This document shows positions 41,324 through 49,465 of a DNA stretch of 64,000 nucleotides, piece by piece (within the stretch, counting starts at the first letter, position 1; the number at the start of each line of letters is the position of its first letter). Below the pieces are notes generated by a model. It worked only from the letters and a program-made list of their open reading frames with translations. It was not told the DNA's origin and ran no database searches. The stretch covers positions 1 to 64,000 of IMG/VR virus record IMGVR_UViG_3300020595_000016; one strand, given 5' to 3'. The position numbers were made by a program, and so were the translations under genes. The stretch is from a virus.

Positions 41324-42490
41324 TTAGTTTATACCTGCTAGTTTTTTCATTCTCTGGGAGAATGAGTCGGTTTGCACAGTCTCTTGACGAGATGCGCGAA
41401 TAACAGAGGTAGGACGGGAAATTGCCTCGCTCAGTGATTTAGGTGTCTTGTTTGGTACAGACTCCACTGCGCTTTCAAGGGTTTTAAATATTGTCCTCGC
41501 TTCTGCTACTGAACCAGCGCTAGAAATCGCTTCGACAATTTTATTTTTTTGTCGCTCATTTAGGGAGGTATTTCGTAAAACACGGTTCGTGTATAACAAG
41601 CGCGCATTTGAAAGGTTGACGTCCTCAAGGTTGTCTTTCATTTCATAAAGCGCCTGCTTGTACTTATCAGCGTCTGAGATAACTTGTTTATTTTCGAAAA
41701 CTAAGTCTTCATAAGCTTTTTTAAGATCTTCTAATTCTTCTTCCACATGCGTACTTCGACGATGTGCTAATTCTCTTTCTGTTTCATAAATGGTTTGTTC
41801 AGCGGAGCGGCCGGCCCAACCACCAAGCTCACCACGTACATCAACTGTTAACTTTTCTAAGATTGCATCGATGAGCGCGTTTTCATCGAGGTCTGGGTCG
41901 ACTGACTCTGCGGCAATTGCAGAGATTTGGGCTAAGTCACCCATCCGATCAGCTGCTTCTCCAGCCTTCTCGTCTCCAATTTGGCCGGCGTACGAGACTT
42001 TATCGGTCGTATCGGTAAGAGAGCCTTCCTCAAGCTCATCTTCGTCTTCTTCGAGAGTTTCTTCATCTTCTTCTGTTAGGGAGCCAAGGTCAAGCTCGTC
42101 TAAATCAACCTCTTGTTCCTCAAGCTCAGCAGCAAATGCTTTTACTGCTTCTTCTAAAGCAGGTAAGTCTAAATTAATTTCAACGGATTCTCCATCTGCA
42201 ATTGAGTCTACGATCTCACCTTCTTCCTCGGCCAAATCATCGAGGGCAGCGAAAGGAACGTCGTCAGTTACGTCATCGGAAGCAGCAGAGGCCACCGGGG
42301 ATGCTCCCATATCTTGGGACATTGCATCAAGACCCTGTGGATCCCCAAAATCTTCCTGCTCTAAGATCTTGTCTAGGGTTTTCCTTACATCATCTGAATA
42401 TTTCTCAATAATGGAAGATTCGGCAGTTCTAAGGGCTGTTTCGCGCAATGCTTTTGCATCGATAATCGCTTCTTTTAACAGATTTGACAT
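41324..42490 (-). CDS. Prohead core scaffolding protein (gp22-like)
   Basis: From ATG 42490, with GGAG seven bases upstream, the product is about 388 residues: MSNLLKEAIIDAKALRETAL and onwards. The middle is an extreme acidic stretch (LDELDLGSLTEEDEETLEED), then a long coiled coil (HVEEELEDLKKAYEDLVFEN). The C-terminus is basic (RMKKLAGIN). This pattern (acidic, helical, beside gp23 and not far from gp21) identifies the gp22-type scaffold, degraded by the prohead protease during maturation. Several hydrophobic-x-Glu/Ala sites (LLKE/A, LEE/A) fit such cleavage. The longer frame to 42520 lacks a ribosome-binding site. Confidence 0.85.
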   Translation of the reverse strand: MSNLLKEAIIDAKALRETALRTAESSIIEKYSDDVRKTLDKILEQEDFGDPQGLDAMSQDMGASPVASAASDDVTDDVPFAALDDLAEEEGEIVDSIADGESVEINLDLPALEEAVKAFAAELEEQEVDLDELDLGSLTEEDEETLEEDEDELEEGSLTDTTDKVSYAGQIGDEKAGEAADRMGDLAQISAIAAESVDPDLDENALIDAILEKLTVDVRGELGGWAGRSAEQTIYETERELAHRRSTHVEEELEDLKKAYEDLVFENKQVISDADKYKQALYEMKDNLEDVNLSNARLLYTNRVLRNTSLNERQKNKIVEAISSAGSVAEARTIFKTLESAVESVPNKTPKSLSEAISRPTSVIRASRQETVQTDSFSQRMKKLAGIN

Positions 42491-42521
42491 TAATTTACTC
42501 CTACAAAAATAGTAATTCAAA

Positions 42522-42531
42522 GTAAATAGTA
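42522..42531 (-). promoter_or_regulatory. ACTATTTA-type upstream element (scaffold-capsid genes)
   Basis: The minus strand reads TACTATTTAC, about 32 bases before the scaffold start. It would be the main driver of scaffold and capsid transcripts if the element is a promoter. Confidence 0.5.
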
Positions 42532-42580
42532 CTATTTTGCTTGAAAAACCCGCTTTTTTGGTAACTATACCATTTGTTAG

Positions 42581-44254
42581 CTATGAAGCATCGTATAAGT
42601 GAAGCGTAGCCCAGTCGTAACCGCTACCAATTGGAAACGCCACTACTTGTATACAGTCACCTTGTGCCAAAGCTACGCCGGTAGAAACCCCGTCAATATT
42701 TTGGGCTGGATCATCATCACCAATAATGCGCGCGACTGCAGAACCTATATTCTTCACCGTAAATTTAGAACCTTCCATCCCAGCAACAATTGTTGGGAGG
42801 GTCCCGGTGACAACCGAGCCATGATTGAATATTATTATGCTATCATCAACAGTAAGCGAATAATTAGCCGTTTTAACAGCTACTGGGTATCTTACGGATC
42901 CGCTCAGATGAGTTGTTCCGTTAACCGAGAAAGTATTAGCTGGGGTTGCTGTATTTATTCCAACTTTCTCAGTACCGCCATCAACAAACAACATGTGTGT
43001 GTTGTTATTGCTTTCAACTCTAAAATCGACTAAAGAGTCTGACCCTTGGTTAACTACCACTTCGGGTACAGCCCCATCAATCCGAAGGCCCTCGCGCAAT
43101 GTGCCGGCATCACTCGCTTTAAAGACGATATGTTTGTTTATCGTACTATTTTGAATAAGTATGTTGTCCGAAGAGTTGATCCCAATTTGTCCTAAATTGG
43201 CACCAGCACTTGAACTAAAGTGTATTGTAGGTTCGATACTGTTGAGAGTGAGTGAGCCAGAAAGATATGCTTTTCCACTTCCGCTTACAGCAAAAACGTT
43301 ACCTCTGCTGCTTTTAAGTGACAGAAGCTTGTCTGTATCTGAGCCGGTAACGTTGAGCTTGGCATCAACTAACGCTCCACCAACTGCCACACGACCAGAA
43401 CCGGTTACCGCCAAGATTGAATCGTGAAGCGGAGATTTAAAAATTGCAACAAGGCCATTTGTTGGTGCTCTGACATATAGTGTTGTCGTCGTTGTGTTCT
43501 CAGGACCCAGAGAGAGTGATGTAAGAGAGCCATGGCTACCAGATATAGAGCCAGTAACACCCAATGTTGTGGCGATTTGTACATTGTTTGATGCGTCTAA
43601 GGTGGTAACCTTTGCTAGATTTTGTGTCGAGCCACCAATTACAACGTTGTCCAATGTACCGCCATTAATATCTGCGGTAGTTACACTACCCAGGTTGGCG
43701 ACGGTCCTACCAGCGTTAGTCCAATTGGTATTGAAAGATGAGATTGCAAGCTGGCCGGCATTTGTTAGACCGTAGGCACCCATGCGTAGTGAGCTTCCCG
43801 TTATACCGGACGCTGCAGAAAGATGAATAGCGTTTACCTGGCCGGTTCCGCTGTAGATAACTGCTTTGTTGTTTACAACTGTGCCGGCTGAAGTGCCATC
43901 AACCAAGTTTAGCTCGCCGGCGTTTGAAGTTATAGCGGTACCTCCGAGTGTCAAAGATGAAATAGCAAATTTGCCATCGTTAGTTAATCCATAGGCACCC
44001 ACTCGCAACGAACTGCCTGTTATGCCTGTCGATGCGGAAACACTCGTGCCGCGAAAAGTGTGACCGTAAACGTCGTAAGAACCGGAGAAAACAACAGATG
44101 ATGTAACCGCAGAAGCGGAGACAATGAGCCTTTGCACTCCATTCGTCTTAAGTGCGACTAAATCATTCTCAAAATCAATCTGGGTGTCGTTTGGATCACC
44201 TTCATATTGTATGTCACCGCTGTGCTGATTTCCTTTCTGGGAATTATACGCCAT
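42581..44254 (-). CDS. Fibre-like virion protein A (557 residues)
   Basis: It starts MAYNSQKGNQHSGDIQYEGD. The body consists of beta-helical, fibre-like repeats such as ASTGITGSSLRVGAYGLTND (three copies with variation) and a TSNAGELNLVDGTSAGTVVN segment. The same motif occurs three times in the 45561 gene. The end (NYSLTVDDSIIIFNHG, LPTIVAGMEGSKFTVKN, WATLHLYDAS) resembles the C-terminal head domain of phage fibres. Fibre repeats of this type (TSTAAELNLLD) are widespread in marine phage tail fibres. It is the first of five consecutive paralogues, all starting MAY or MA. AAGGAG lies upstream. Confidence 0.75.
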   Translation of the reverse strand: MAYNSQKGNQHSGDIQYEGDPNDTQIDFENDLVALKTNGVQRLIVSASAVTSSVVFSGSYDVYGHTFRGTSVSASTGITGSSLRVGAYGLTNDGKFAISSLTLGGTAITSNAGELNLVDGTSAGTVVNNKAVIYSGTGQVNAIHLSAASGITGSSLRMGAYGLTNAGQLAISSFNTNWTNAGRTVANLGSVTTADINGGTLDNVVIGGSTQNLAKVTTLDASNNVQIATTLGVTGSISGSHGSLTSLSLGPENTTTTTLYVRAPTNGLVAIFKSPLHDSILAVTGSGRVAVGGALVDAKLNVTGSDTDKLLSLKSSRGNVFAVSGSGKAYLSGSLTLNSIEPTIHFSSSAGANLGQIGINSSDNILIQNSTINKHIVFKASDAGTLREGLRIDGAVPEVVVNQGSDSLVDFRVESNNNTHMLFVDGGTEKVGINTATPANTFSVNGTTHLSGSVRYPVAVKTANYSLTVDDSIIIFNHGSVVTGTLPTIVAGMEGSKFTVKNIGSAVARIIGDDDPAQNIDGVSTGVALAQGDCIQVVAFPIGSGYDWATLHLYDAS

Positions 44255-44283
44255 TTATACTTTCTCCTTGATATATTTGTTAA

Positions 44284-44294
44284 TGTAAATAGTT
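44284..44294 (-). promoter_or_regulatory. ACTATTTA-type upstream element (fibre A)
   Basis: The minus strand reads CAACTATTTAC, about 30 bases before ATG 44254. Confidence 0.45.
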
Positions 44295-44305
44295 GTAGCT
44301 TTCCG

Positions 44306-45436
44306 CTAGCTACCTAATGTTCCGATAATCCACCAGTTTTCTCCATCTGACTGCAGTGTTCTTGACGAATAGTTCATTTTCATGGCGACTGTATCACGCA
44401 AATCTATATCGCCTTCTTCCACTTTTATCGTGACCGCATTTGAGTTTAACTTAAATTTATCTGTATGTGTTTTTTTAATCACCAAAACCCTGCCTTTATT
44501 GTTGCAAGCAGGGGGGAGATTGACTGTAATCGGACTCTTAACTGAGTCGCACAAAATTGTGTAATCGTTGGCTTCAACTTGATATTCTCTTGATACAATA
44601 GTTTTTATATTTTTTATAATGGCGCCGCGGCATGTTAGTGAATTTTCAACTTCTACTTCGGTCGACTGTGTTTTGCCTTGTATTTTTAAAAGATTTTTAT
44701 TGGCATCATAAGTTAAATTTGAAGAAGCTTCAAAACCTTTTCTGCCTTTAACTTGAATTTCATTAGGGGAACCAGCTGAATGTGGTATTTTATTTTTTAT
44801 ATAGCTTTCGTATAGGTTCGACAATGTAGTGTTGTATGTTTGGCCACGGGAAGTGTCAGACACCAAAAGCAAATCAGAATCACTTAAGTTTTGGCCATCA
44901 CTTATGATGTCACTTGTTCTGGTTGGATCAATCACTAGATCATTGTTGGAATTAACTGACAATCCGCTGGTGGAACTTAAAGATACTCCGAGACCCTCGT
45001 TACCTACTCTCAAACCATTTGTCGTCATTAGTTGTAGACTTCCTCTTATATCTCGGAAAGGTGGGCCTAGGGCAATTTGCTCCGCTTTTATCAAGCCGGC
45101 TAGTTGATACGCCTGTAGGTTCGTCAATTTTTCTCCCGAACCCATAAAATATTCAGCACGAACATTTTTGGCAGCTAAACAATTATCAGAAAAAGTTAAA
45201 TTGTGGCTGCTTCGGGCGCCGGTAGGAGCATCGTAAATCAATAAAGCATCTTTACTCCGACCCTTTATATCTCTGATCGCAACGTCTTTCAAAGTTGCAC
45301 AAGGGCTCTGGGCATCTGTATCATAGAACACGCTAGCGCTGATGGTGTTCTTGAATATCTTAATTCCATCGATTTCTTGATCGCCGTATTGGTCAACAGA
45401 CCCTTCGACTGCACCTTTTAAAACATTATAAGCCAT
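44306..45436 (-). CDS. Fibre-like virion protein B (376 residues)
   Basis: It starts MAYNVLKGAVEGSVDQYGDQ. The middle holds SLSSTSGLSVNSNNDLVIDP, a motif common in tail-fibre shafts. LLLVSDTSRGQTYNTTLSNLY precedes a trimer-type C-terminal head, SPITVNLPPACNNKGRVLVI, that ends WWIIGTLGS. The head shares the LPPAxxNxGRVLVIK core with fibre E (LPPPSGSNTGRLLVIKDE). It probably binds the host surface or decorates the virion. An ACTATTTA-like element lies 18 bases upstream of its start. Confidence 0.75.
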   Translation of the reverse strand: MAYNVLKGAVEGSVDQYGDQEIDGIKIFKNTISASVFYDTDAQSPCATLKDVAIRDIKGRSKDALLIYDAPTGARSSHNLTFSDNCLAAKNVRAEYFMGSGEKLTNLQAYQLAGLIKAEQIALGPPFRDIRGSLQLMTTNGLRVGNEGLGVSLSSTSGLSVNSNNDLVIDPTRTSDIISDGQNLSDSDLLLVSDTSRGQTYNTTLSNLYESYIKNKIPHSAGSPNEIQVKGRKGFEASSNLTYDANKNLLKIQGKTQSTEVEVENSLTCRGAIIKNIKTIVSREYQVEANDYTILCDSVKSPITVNLPPACNNKGRVLVIKKTHTDKFKLNSNAVTIKVEEGDIDLRDTVAMKMNYSSRTLQSDGENWWIIGTLGS

Positions 45437-45453
45437 TTTTTACCTCGCCAACA

Positions 45454-45463
45454 ATAAATAGCT
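45454..45463 (-). promoter_or_regulatory. CTATTTAT-type upstream element (fibre B)
   Basis: The minus strand reads AGCTATTTAT, about 18 bases before ATG 45436. It is the closest to a start of the series. Confidence 0.4.
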
Positions 45464-45484
45464 TGGCTTTTATTTAACATCCAC

Positions 45485-45519
45485 AAAAAAGAGGATGCCC
45501 CCCGTAAAGAGAGGCATCC
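45485..45519 (-). terminator. Intrinsic terminator after fibre C
   Basis: GGATGCC (45493-45499) pairs perfectly with GGCATCC (45513-45519), followed on the minus strand by a T run. A second AT-rich inverted repeat (TTGTTTTG/CAAAACAA, 45533-45554) lies between it and the stop codon. Confidence 0.8.
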
Positions 45520-45560
45520 AAGAATAAACAAGTTGTTTTGTCGAAACAAAACAAGATTGA

Positions 45561-47135
45561 TTAGATGATGTACCAGTGCTCGTTATTCATAGCAACCAAG
45601 GTAACAGCAGAACCGGTTGATTCAAGGAAAATTGAACCTGCGGCAACGCCGTCCTCAATGCAGTCGTTTGCAGCAGCTTTAAGGTTAACGTTCGCTTGTG
45701 AGCCCGAAAGCTTGACATGAAGAACTTTACCTTGAGTAGCCGATGGAAGTGTGTAGACCGCACCACCAAGACCGGTTGTAGAGCCAGACTTGATAAGAGC
45801 AAAGTCTGTTGAACTAGAAATGGTAGTTACGTACGGGGACGCACCATAGTGTCCAACATCCAAAGTCGTATCTGCACCAACGATTTCATCAGCGTAGATT
45901 TTTCTCCAACGAAGAGTATCACTACCCAAGTCACTGGTCGAATCTTGTTTTGGAATAAGACTCGAAGCAAAGCGGCCGGTTGCAGTGATATCATCACCAG
46001 TAGCGTTACCAAGAGTAACAGCACCGTTAAAGTTAGCTGCACCATCAACACCAAGATCACCAATACCGATAATGTTTTCACCATCAGCATCTAACTCAAT
46101 TGCGAGTTTAGGGATACTGACGTAGCCAGTGTTTGTTACACCAAAGGCAGCGATCTGAAGAGAACTACCTGTGATACCTGCCGAGCTGGATACTTTTGCG
46201 GTGGGCCCAACTGCCAAGTGTTGGGTACCTAAAAGGACTCCAGTGTTGGTGATTGTAGCACCTGTAGTACCAGCGAGACCGATTACAATTGAACTACCAG
46301 TAATACCAGTAGAAGCAGACAATGATGTTCCGTTAACCTGACCTGCAGCGCCGTAGATTACACCTTTGCTGTTAACAACTGTAGCGGCAGATGAGCCGTC
46401 GAGCAAGTTGAGTTCAGCAGCAGTTGAAGTAACTGCGCCGTCAGCAAGGTTAAGGCCACCAGCTTTAGCGACAGTTAAATCACTGTTCGCTTTCACAGTA
46501 ACGTTAGCCGCACCAAGCACCAGCAAGTCAGCGTTAGTTGCGTTACCAACTTCAGCGTCGTCAGCACCCTTGAAGCCAGTACCTTGAACAATACCGCCAG
46601 CGCTGTAAATAACAGCCTTGCTATTGACAACTGTGCCAGCTACTGCAGTATCGAGCAAGTTAAGCTCTGCAGCAGTTGAAGTAACCGCAGCACCGCCGTA
46701 GTTGAAGCCACCGACTGTAGCAACCGAGAAATCAACACCATCTTTGACAGTGATTTCCGCAGCTGCGAAGTTCAATGCATCTGCATTGGTGGCGTTACCG
46801 ATATCGAATCCATCTGGACCCTTGAAGTCGGTAGCTTGAATAATACCAGCATTGCTGTAGATTACAGCTTTGCTGTTGACAACTGTACCAGCGGCCGCGG
46901 TGTCGAGCAGGTTAAGCTCGGCTGCAGTCGATGTAACTACGTCGCCTCCGAGCATAAGCCCGATAGTGCCGTTGTGTCGTGGGACGTCGACGTTACCGTC
47001 TTCCAAGACAACCAAGTTTTTCAACCTAGTGATTGTTGTGCCATCCGGACCTTTTCCGTTAAGGAATGTGATCTCGCCGGCTTGTTCAAGGGCACCTGAT
47101 AGTGCTGCTTGACCGATTTGAAATTTATAAGCCAT
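45561..47135 (-). CDS. Fibre-like virion protein C with internal repeats (524 residues)
   Basis: It starts MAYKFQIGQAALSGALEQAG. The shaft has a repeat unit of about 83-85 residues carrying VTSTAAELNLLD and then GTVVNSKAVIYS, seen three times (starting near residues 70, 154 and 236). Each repeat ends in a GNATNAD or STGITGSS turn. The C-terminal 100 residues (TISSSTDFALIKSGSTTGLG onwards, ending EHWYII) are closely similar to the end of fibre D. GGAGGG precedes ATG 47135. The architecture suggests a long, thin trimeric fibre with a shared C-terminal tip. Confidence 0.78.
   Translation of the reverse strand: MAYKFQIGQAALSGALEQAGEITFLNGKGPDGTTITRLKNLVVLEDGNVDVPRHNGTIGLMLGGDVVTSTAAELNLLDTAAAGTVVNSKAVIYSNAGIIQATDFKGPDGFDIGNATNADALNFAAAEITVKDGVDFSVATVGGFNYGGAAVTSTAAELNLLDTAVAGTVVNSKAVIYSAGGIVQGTGFKGADDAEVGNATNADLLVLGAANVTVKANSDLTVAKAGGLNLADGAVTSTAAELNLLDGSSAATVVNSKGVIYGAAGQVNGTSLSASTGITGSSIVIGLAGTTGATITNTGVLLGTQHLAVGPTAKVSSSAGITGSSLQIAAFGVTNTGYVSIPKLAIELDADGENIIGIGDLGVDGAANFNGAVTLGNATGDDITATGRFASSLIPKQDSTSDLGSDTLRWRKIYADEIVGADTTLDVGHYGASPYVTTISSSTDFALIKSGSTTGLGGAVYTLPSATQGKVLHVKLSGSQANVNLKAAANDCIEDGVAAGSIFLESTGSAVTLVAMNNEHWYII
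46366..46930 (-). repeat. Imperfect coding tandem repeats in fibre C
   Basis: Three copies of a block encoding LNLLD-x-(7)-VVNSK start near 46366, 46627 and 46870 with about 250-base spacing. The blocks are similar in DNA as well as protein, which suggests fairly recent duplication. A related copy lies in fibre A near 43865. Confidence 0.7.
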
Positions 47136-47183
47136 TTATAAAAACCCTCCATATTTAAGTTTTTTAACTTAGACAAATATTAA

Positions 47184-47211
47184 ACAACACTGACTCACAA
47201 GTCAATGTTGT
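47184..47211 (-). promoter_or_regulatory. Perfect 12-bp stem-loop upstream of fibre C
   Basis: ACAACACTGACT (47184-47195) pairs with AGTCAATGTTGT (47200-47211) with one G-T pair and a four-base loop. The minus strand continues into AT-rich sequence and then the fibre C start. The 210-base gap also holds an ACTATTTA-type element at 47233-47242. The stem may be a terminator for fibre D or a leader structure for fibre C. Confidence 0.5.
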
Positions 47212-47232
47212 AAATTTAACGTTTGCCCACTC

Positions 47233-47242
47233 TTAAATAGTC
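47233..47242 (-). promoter_or_regulatory. ACTATTTA-type upstream element (fibre C)
   Basis: The minus strand reads GACTATTTAA, about 98 bases before ATG 47135, upstream of the stem-loop. If it is a start site, the stem-loop would lie in the leader RNA. Confidence 0.4.
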
Positions 47243-47345
47243 ACTTAGTCGCTGCTTTTGTCGTTTATATTATTGGTGTAAGCTAATACTGGCGTTACTT
47301 GTCATATCAGCACTAAATCTTATTATTTTTGATACAAGTCCAACG

Positions 47346-47990
47346 TCACAAGATCCACCAATCGCTAGTGTTATAAGCGATCAGGGTGACTGCAGAGCCA
47401 GTTGATTCTAGATAAATAGAGTTGGTAAGGGCCCCGCCTTCGATCCGATCTCCCGCTGCAGCTACTACAGAAACATTAGATACTGATGCAGATAATTTAA
47501 CATGTAATACCTTGCCGGCTGAAGAAGCTGGCAGCGTGTATATCGCACCACCTATTCCTGTTGTCGAGCCTGATTTGATGAGTGCAAAATCAGCCGACGA
47601 AGATATAGTCGTGCCAAGAGGGGCTGAGCCATATTGTTCAACATCAAGTGGGCCTCCTCCCCCGCCGCCGGATCCGGTAATACCGGTTAGTCGGCTACCA
47701 TCTCCTTCGAAAAAGCTAGCTTTGATGCCGATACTCGCAGTTAGATCCCCCGTTATACTAAGAGTATCTCCATCAAATAGTAAATTTGATTCACACGTTA
47801 TCGTGTTTGCGTTTCCTCCAACATTGGTTATGAGTGAATTGTTGGTTGCGTTTGACAAACGTGGAACATTTATAATAGAAGCACCATCGGAGGTACTTAA
47901 GTTGCCAGATACAATATTGCCAATTACGTGGCCGCCGGGCTGGTAAACTTGAGCGGCCAAAACTGAGCCGGATAGAATGTTATAAGCCAT
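47346..47990 (-). CDS. Fibre-like virion protein D (214 residues)
   Basis: It starts MAYNILSGSVLAAQVYQPGG, a short version of the family. The shaft region is only about 100 residues (ITCESNLLFDGDTLSITGDL, then GIKASFFEGDGSRLTGI), followed by a Gly linker. The C-terminal tip begins DVEQYGSAPLGTTISSSADF and ends SDWWIL. The tip is about two-thirds identical by eye to that of fibre C, so one may have arisen by partial duplication of the other. AAGGAG lies upstream of ATG 47990. Confidence 0.75.
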   Translation of the reverse strand: MAYNILSGSVLAAQVYQPGGHVIGNIVSGNLSTSDGASIINVPRLSNATNNSLITNVGGNANTITCESNLLFDGDTLSITGDLTASIGIKASFFEGDGSRLTGITGSGGGGGGPLDVEQYGSAPLGTTISSSADFALIKSGSTTGIGGAIYTLPASSAGKVLHVKLSASVSNVSVVAAAGDRIEGGALTNSIYLESTGSAVTLIAYNTSDWWIL

Positions 47991-48014
47991 GCAGTGCTTG
48001 CTCCTTTACTTTAA

Positions 48015-48722
48015 TTAGAAGACAAACCAATTGCTTCCATTAGAATAAAGGTTAATTGCTGGTAGCGAGCCAGTCATCACATATGAAGTACTATTGTCAA
48101 TTTTTGCGGCGCCTGATGACAGTTTAATGTGAATACTACCGGTGCCGCGGCTGGGCATTTCATCTTTGATCACTAATAGGCGGCCGGTGTTTGAACCGGA
48201 GGGCGGAGGTAGTGACATCGTTGGATTGTTTGCTTTTACTATCCCTATAATATAATCCGCCGATTGAATAACGTACGGAGTTGCGTTAACTTGGGTGTAA
48301 TTGCCGCCAAATCCGCGTACGCGAACGGACTCGTCATGAGCCGATGCGCTTAAGATGTAGCTGCCGGTACCAAAACCAACCTTTGAGACTGCCAAGCTAC
48401 CGGTCCGAATATGGACATCGTCGTTTGTGTTACCGAAGAAGGTCGAACCTGTAGTGCCAATCTGGGTGATGTTTGCTATATGATAGCTGCTCGCTGAGAT
48501 GGCGCCAGTAACGATGAGCGTGCCGGTTAAGTATAAGGTGTGACCAGAGCGGCCGGGCGTGCCTCCGGATGTAGAACCGGTATAATATGTCAAATAAGCG
48601 GAGCCAGTGGTGGCGCCACCTGATTCTGTAACGAACTGGATCGAGTGTGCCGGGCCGGCGGAGCCAGAACCCGAGCCTCCCTGATCTGAACAGTTTACAT
48701 ATGCCCAGCCGAACTGTGCCAT
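48015..48722 (-). CDS. Fibre-like virion protein E (235 residues)
   Basis: It starts MAQFGWAYVNCSDQGGSGSG and is Ser/Gly/Thr-rich. LTYYTGSTSGGTPGRSGHTL and the shaft segment TLIVTGAISASSYHIANITQ precede the C-terminal head (TMSLPPPSGSNTGRLLVIKD), which ends NGSNWFVF. The head is of the same type as in fibre B. It overlaps nothing and starts two bases after the stop of the 147-residue protein. It is probably a virion surface protein of the same set. Confidence 0.7.
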   Translation of the reverse strand: MAQFGWAYVNCSDQGGSGSGSAGPAHSIQFVTESGGATTGSAYLTYYTGSTSGGTPGRSGHTLYLTGTLIVTGAISASSYHIANITQIGTTGSTFFGNTNDDVHIRTGSLAVSKVGFGTGSYILSASAHDESVRVRGFGGNYTQVNATPYVIQSADYIIGIVKANNPTMSLPPPSGSNTGRLLVIKDEMPSRGTGSIHIKLSSGAAKIDNSTSYVMTGSLPAINLYSNGSNWFVF

Positions 48723-48723
48723 A

Positions 48724-49167
48724 TTATCCTACCCCTAGCGAACCTGACCAACTGTGACCCAAACTACCGCTAGCGCTGCGAGGAAGAATGTTCGTGAGGC
48801 CGGCTACAACATGCATGTCATCTGAACCAGCAAGATAAAGATGAGACACTTTAACTTGTATGCGTGCAACTCCGGGACCGCTGGAGCCTGACGCTGGGAC
48901 CGAAAAATAATTCTTTCCAGTGTGAGCTATATTATCTGTTGCTGTGTTTTTGTACGGCAAATTACCAACCCCAAGGTGTGAAAATCCAACTTTGCAATCA
49001 TTTTCGTTATCGTAGTTATATACTTCGAGCCACTGAGTGACATAAGGAAACTCCACCACCTGCGTAGCTGAGCTTGCATCGATATTTGCCTCGGCGAATG
49101 GTGCGCCACTGACTTGATACGCACCGACATGGTTGATGCCCGGTATCATGTTCCAACTATTAGCCAT
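48724..49167 (-). CDS. Small putative virion surface protein
   Basis: A 147-residue beta-rich protein: MANSWNMIPGINHVGAYQVS, ATQVVEFPYVTQWLEVYNYD, RIQVKVSHLYLAGSDDMHVV, ending GHSWSGSLGVG. The pattern of short strands and a Ser/Gly tail resembles small capsid- or tail-associated decoration proteins that accompany phage fibres. It lies just upstream of the five fibre-like genes in transcription order and has an ACTATTTA-type element 32 bases before its start. No family name can be given. Confidence 0.6.
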   Translation of the reverse strand: MANSWNMIPGINHVGAYQVSGAPFAEANIDASSATQVVEFPYVTQWLEVYNYDNENDCKVGFSHLGVGNLPYKNTATDNIAHTGKNYFSVPASGSSGPGVARIQVKVSHLYLAGSDDMHVVAGLTNILPRSASGSLGHSWSGSLGVG

Positions 49168-49198
49168 TAAAAATCTCCTAATTTTACGTTAATACAAT

Positions 49199-49208
49199 AT
49201 AAATAGTC
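49199..49208 (-). promoter_or_regulatory. ACTATTTA-type upstream element (48724 gene)
   Basis: The minus strand reads GACTATTTAT, about 32 bases before ATG 49167. The plus strand here reads TATAAATA, the T4 late-promoter core, but pointing away from the gene. Confidence 0.45.
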
Positions 49209-49209
49209 T

Positions 49210-49461
49210 CTATTTTTTTCTATTGCGTCTTTCTTGTGCTCTTATTCTTTTTCGCTCTTCTCTCTTACGAAGTCTTTCTGCCTTAAGGCGCTTTTGTTTC
49301 TTCGCTTCTGAAGGCTTTTTGTATCTTTTGCGGTCTTTAATCTCTTCGACAATCTTTTCTTTTTTTGTTTTCTTGATAAACTTTCTTATCATCTTGTCGT
49401 GATTGCCTCGGCATTCCTTTGACTTGACGATTACGTTAGCTTTTTTTCTACTTTTAGCCAT
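49210..49461 (-). CDS. Ribosomal protein bS21 homologue
   Basis: The 83-residue, extremely basic protein starts MAKSRKKANVIVKSKECRGN. The block DKMIRKFIKKTKKEKIVEEI, then KDRKRYKKPSEAKKQKRLKA, matches the conserved bS21 core (x-Ax-RRFKKxxxKxGIxxExRRRxxYxKPSExRxRKxxxA). The C-terminal Arg/Lys helix extends about ten residues past typical bS21. bS21 sits at the 3' end of 16S rRNA, where the mRNA ribosome-binding site pairs. Phage copies are known from marine and jumbo phages and are thought to redirect ribosomes to phage mRNA. Here it lies in the head-gene cluster, four bases from the 140-residue leader protein. An internal DNA-binding role is the alternative. Confidence 0.78.
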   Translation of the reverse strand: MAKSRKKANVIVKSKECRGNHDKMIRKFIKKTKKEKIVEEIKDRKRYKKPSEAKKQKRLKAERLRKREERKRIRAQERRNRKK

Positions 49462-49465
49462 TTTT

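Noticed and set aside
46366-46930. Regularly spaced similar blocks of about 250 bases that might suggest a CRISPR-like array
   Set aside because: They are in frame, differ at synonymous sites and encode fibre shaft repeats; spacing is too long and no short identical repeats occur.
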